Below are positions 60,569 to 62,427 of a stretch of DNA of 62,427 bases, in pieces; the stretch's first letter is position 1; each line of letters opens with the position of its first letter. The notes under the pieces are model-generated. The model was not told the DNA's origin, ran no database searches, and saw nothing but the letters and a program-made list of their open reading frames with translations. The position numbers and the translations under genes are program-made. Location of the stretch: assembly GCA_019912965.1 (NCBI GenBank), contig JAIOHM010000144.1, forward strand, positions 1-62,427. The letters run 5' to 3'. This DNA is from Anaerolineae bacterium (GTDB lineage: Bacteria > Chloroflexota > Anaerolineae > Aggregatilineales > Phototrophicaceae).

Positions 60569-60595
60569 GTAGGGGCGAACCTGTGTGTTCGCCCA
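60569..60595. repeat. Family-2 palindrome (GGGGCGAAC type)
   Basis: GTAGGGGCGAAC pairs with GTTCGCCCAC across CCTGTGT. It lies in the space between the HXXEE and helicase genes; no gene is seen in the rest of 60451-60709. Confidence 0.7.
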
Positions 60596-60660
60596 CATTG
60601 ATAAGCAAGTTACTTATCTGAGATTACTGAGAATACGCAGTTGAGCGGCGGTAAGTGAGG

Positions 60661-60693
60661 GATAAAAAAAGAGCGCAGTATCGAGTGCTGCGC
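60661..60693 (-). terminator. Intrinsic terminator of the helicase gene
   Basis: On the minus strand the hairpin GCGCAG/CTGCGC is followed directly by TCTTTTTTTATC. It begins 17 bases after the helicase stop codon. Confidence 0.85.
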
Positions 60694-60709
60694 CCTGAAT
60701 TTCATGAGG

Positions 60710-62203
60710 TTAGGCGGTCGGCTTTATGCCCTGCGATGCGCCACCCCGACGGCGGCGGCGACGACGTTTTTGCTGCTGCCCAACCGAGTCGCCCTCAGTC
60801 GCGCCATTCGACTGTCCGTTAGGACGTGCGCTGGCTGCCTGCGGATAGCTCGGTGCATTCCGTCCATCATTATTCCATTGTGACGAATTTCTCCCCTCGC
60901 TCTGAGGGAGAGGGGCAGGGGGTGAGGGTCGCTTTACTTCACCCTGACGCGGATAGGAGTTGTTATTGCTCCGTCCCTGTCCATTACGCTGCTGCTGTTG
61001 TTGTGGTCTGCGGGGCTGCAAGTGTGCCGGACGATAGCCGTGTCCATCCAGATTGGTCAGCGGCGGTACTGGAATCGGTGAAGCAAACGGATGGTCAGCC
61101 GTCACCGGAATGTGCAGCCGGATCAACCGTTCAATATCCACCAGATATTCGCGTTCTTCTGTATCACAGAATGAGAATGCGATGCCCGATGCGCCCGCCC
61201 GTGCCGTTCGCCCGATGCGGTGAACATAAGTTTCCGGCTCATTCGGCAGATCATAGTTGATGATGTGGCTGATATTTTCGACATCCAGACCGCGTGCTGC
61301 AATGTCGGTCGCCACCAGTACGCGCGTCCGGCCAGCTTTGAAATCGCTCAGTGCTTTTTCGCGGGCGGTCTGCGACTTGTTGCCATGAATCGCTGCCGCG
61401 CCAATGCCGATGCGGTCGAGCTGCTGAACCACCTTGTTCGCGCCATGTTTGGTACGGGTGAATACCAGTACCCGGCTGATGCGGCGGTCGCTCAACAGAT
61501 ATTGCAGCAGTCCCGGCTTCTCTTTCTTTTCGACAAAGTAGATCGCCTGTTGAATGGTTTCAACCGTCGAGGCCACCGGGGTCACAGCTACTTTGACCGG
61601 ATTGTTGAGGATGTTATCCGCTAGTTCCTGAATTTCTTTAGGCATCGTCGCGGAAAACAGCAGCGTTTGGCGCTGGCGCGGCACGGCGGCAATCACCCGG
61701 CGCACATCATGGATGAAACCCATGTCCAGCATCCGGTCGGCTTCGTCCAGCACCAGAACTTCAACCCGTTCCAGACGCACATAACCCTGATTCATCAGAT
61801 CGAGCAAACGCCCTGGTGTTGCCACCAGCACGTCCGGGTTGCGCCGCAAAGCATCCACCTGTGGATTTTGCCCGACGCCGCCGAAAATAGTCACTTGCTT
61901 GATAGCGGTATGTTTGCCATAGGTGCGAAAGCTCTCGCCGATCTGGGTTGCCAGTTCGCGCGTAGGCGAAAGCACCAGCACGCGGATAAAACGCTGCTGG
62001 CGGGGATCATTTGTCAGTCGTTGGATAATCGGCAGCGCGAAAGCCGCCGTTTTGCCCGTGCCCGTCTGTGCACAGCCCAGCATATCGCGTCCTTCTAGGA
62101 TGTGCGGTATGGATTGCTGTTGGATAGGCGTGGGTGTCGTATAACCCTCTGCGTTTACAGCGCGCAGCAAGGGGTCAATCAATTTCAAATCTTCAAATTG
62201 CAT
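60710..62203 (-). CDS. DEAD-box RNA helicase (RhlE/DeaD-like)
   Basis: A 497-residue RNA-dependent ATPase. Motifs in order: Q motif ([20 protein letters not shown]), [61 protein letters not shown] and HRIGRTAR. The low-complexity C-terminus has Gln/Arg/Asn-rich RNA-binding sequence and an Arg-rich end ([10 protein letters not shown]). A family-1 repeat (60888-60929) is read in frame as [17 protein letters not shown] in this tail. Such helicases help cold-adapted RNA turnover and ribosome assembly. Weak ribosome site. Confidence 0.95.
   Translation of the reverse strand: MQFEDLKLIDPLLRAVNAEGYTTPTPIQQQSIPHILEGRDMLGCAQTGTGKTAAFALPIIQRLTNDPRQQRFIRVLVLSPTRELATQIGESFRTYGKHTAIKQVTIFGGVGQNPQVDALRRNPDVLVATPGRLLDLMNQGYVRLERVEVLVLDEADRMLDMGFIHDVRRVIAAVPRQRQTLLFSATMPKEIQELADNILNNPVKVAVTPVASTVETIQQAIYFVEKKEKPGLLQYLLSDRRISRVLVFTRTKHGANKVVQQLDRIGIGAAAIHGNKSQTAREKALSDFKAGRTRVLVATDIAARGLDVENISHIINYDLPNEPETYVHRIGRTARAGASGIAFSFCDTEEREYLVDIERLIRLHIPVTADHPFASPIPVPPLTNLDGHGYRPAHLQPRRPQQQQQRNGQGRSNNNSYPRQGEVKRPSPPAPLPQSEGRNSSQWNNDGRNAPSYPQAASARPNGQSNGATEGDSVGQQQKRRRRRRRGGASQGIKPTA
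60888..60929. repeat. Family-1 repeat inside the helicase tail
   Basis: CTCCCCTCGCTCTGAGGGAG then AGGGGCAGGGGGTGAGGGTC. Read in a different frame from the copies in azlC and the MFS gene, showing that two frames of the repeat are free of stops. Confidence 0.75.
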
Positions 62204-62427
62204 GGAGTGTCTCAGTTAGTCTCGAAAGGTGGGAAAAGTGGATGGCAGGCCATAATGTGCCTGATTACAACCGTCTCAGCATAGCAGACTCATGCCCTGA
62301 AGTCAATCAGCGAACGACGTGCGCCGTAATTCATATGCCATTCTTACAGGGATTGCGCTGACCCCTAGAGGTTAGCCTTCCGTTTGTCTGTCCAACCCTC
62401 CCCAAACCCTGCCATAACCCCCTTAAT

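Noticed and set aside
1..62427. tRNA, rRNA, tmRNA or known riboswitch genes
   Set aside because: I looked for T-loop GGTTCGAAT-like sequences and long conserved RNA motifs and saw none that fold convincingly; a covariance-model scan could still find small RNAs.

Overview
The window looks like a chromosome segment of an environmental bacterium, most plausibly a member of the Chloroflexota (Anaerolineae-like). This is inferred from the gene mix (FHA and TIR proteins, a soluble multi-PAS kinase, YabN-type MazG, HerA-like ATPases, many short membrane proteins) and from the many GC-rich palindromic repeats scattered between and inside genes. No rRNA, tRNA or other lineage marker is present, so the placement is not proven. 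Gene density is high, both strands are used, and most genes stand alone or in pairs.

Layout. 1-10 kb: PhzF/ThuA pair, AzlCD amino-acid exporter, FMN-binding protein, phosphoglycerate mutase, GNAT acetyltransferase, oligoendopeptidase F, an alpha/beta hydrolase and a YIP1-like membrane protein. 10-19 kb: MazG, an IS481-like element whose transposase carries an in-frame UGA and which sits inside a palindromic repeat, a His-rich cytochrome c, a MerR regulator, an AF2212/VapC toxin-antitoxin pair, and an AT-richer patch with a BRO/DinD-like protein and a dyad operator. 19-30 kb: Hsp20, fructose-bisphosphatase, a TPR protein, a HerA-like ATPase, two tandem MITE-like repeats, DUF2200, a TetR/MDMPI pair and a cupin. 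30-34 kb: a 757-residue TIR-FHA multidomain protein, then arsR and arsM. 34-41 kb: a 1,611-residue PAS/GAF histidine kinase overlapping an MFS transporter that carries repeat-derived protein sequence. 41-47 kb: a second arsenic block (flavoprotein, arsR, arsC), a hypothetical protein, and an AT-rich pair made of an MGMT/ATL-like protein and an EVE-nuclease-like protein. 47-55 kb: a subtilase-like exoprotein, a ZIP transporter, an O-antigen-ligase-like protein and a HEAT-repeat protein. 55-62 kb: a TrpC-fold protein missing catalytic residues, two response regulators, GatC, an FHA-FHA-TIR protein, an antitoxin-MazF fusion, an HXXEE protein and a DEAD-box helicase.

How parts work together. Two separated arsenic loci share a 16-bp operator of the form ATCGA-N6-TCAAT found five times, always beside arsR, arsM or the flavoprotein, so they appear to be one regulon (arsenate reduction, methylation, flavoprotein step) with no efflux pump in view. 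Two TIR proteins both carry FHA domains; one keeps the TIR glutamate and the other lacks it, suggesting phosphothreonine-controlled TIR signalling. At least four families of short palindromic repeats occur, some read through in frame inside AzlC, the MFS transporter, the helicase and the ligase-like protein.

The best candidates for something undescribed are the TIR/NDT-like/FHA/ubiquitin-like protein with its FHA-TIR counterpart, the ATL-like plus EVE-nuclease pair, and the repeat-derived peptides.
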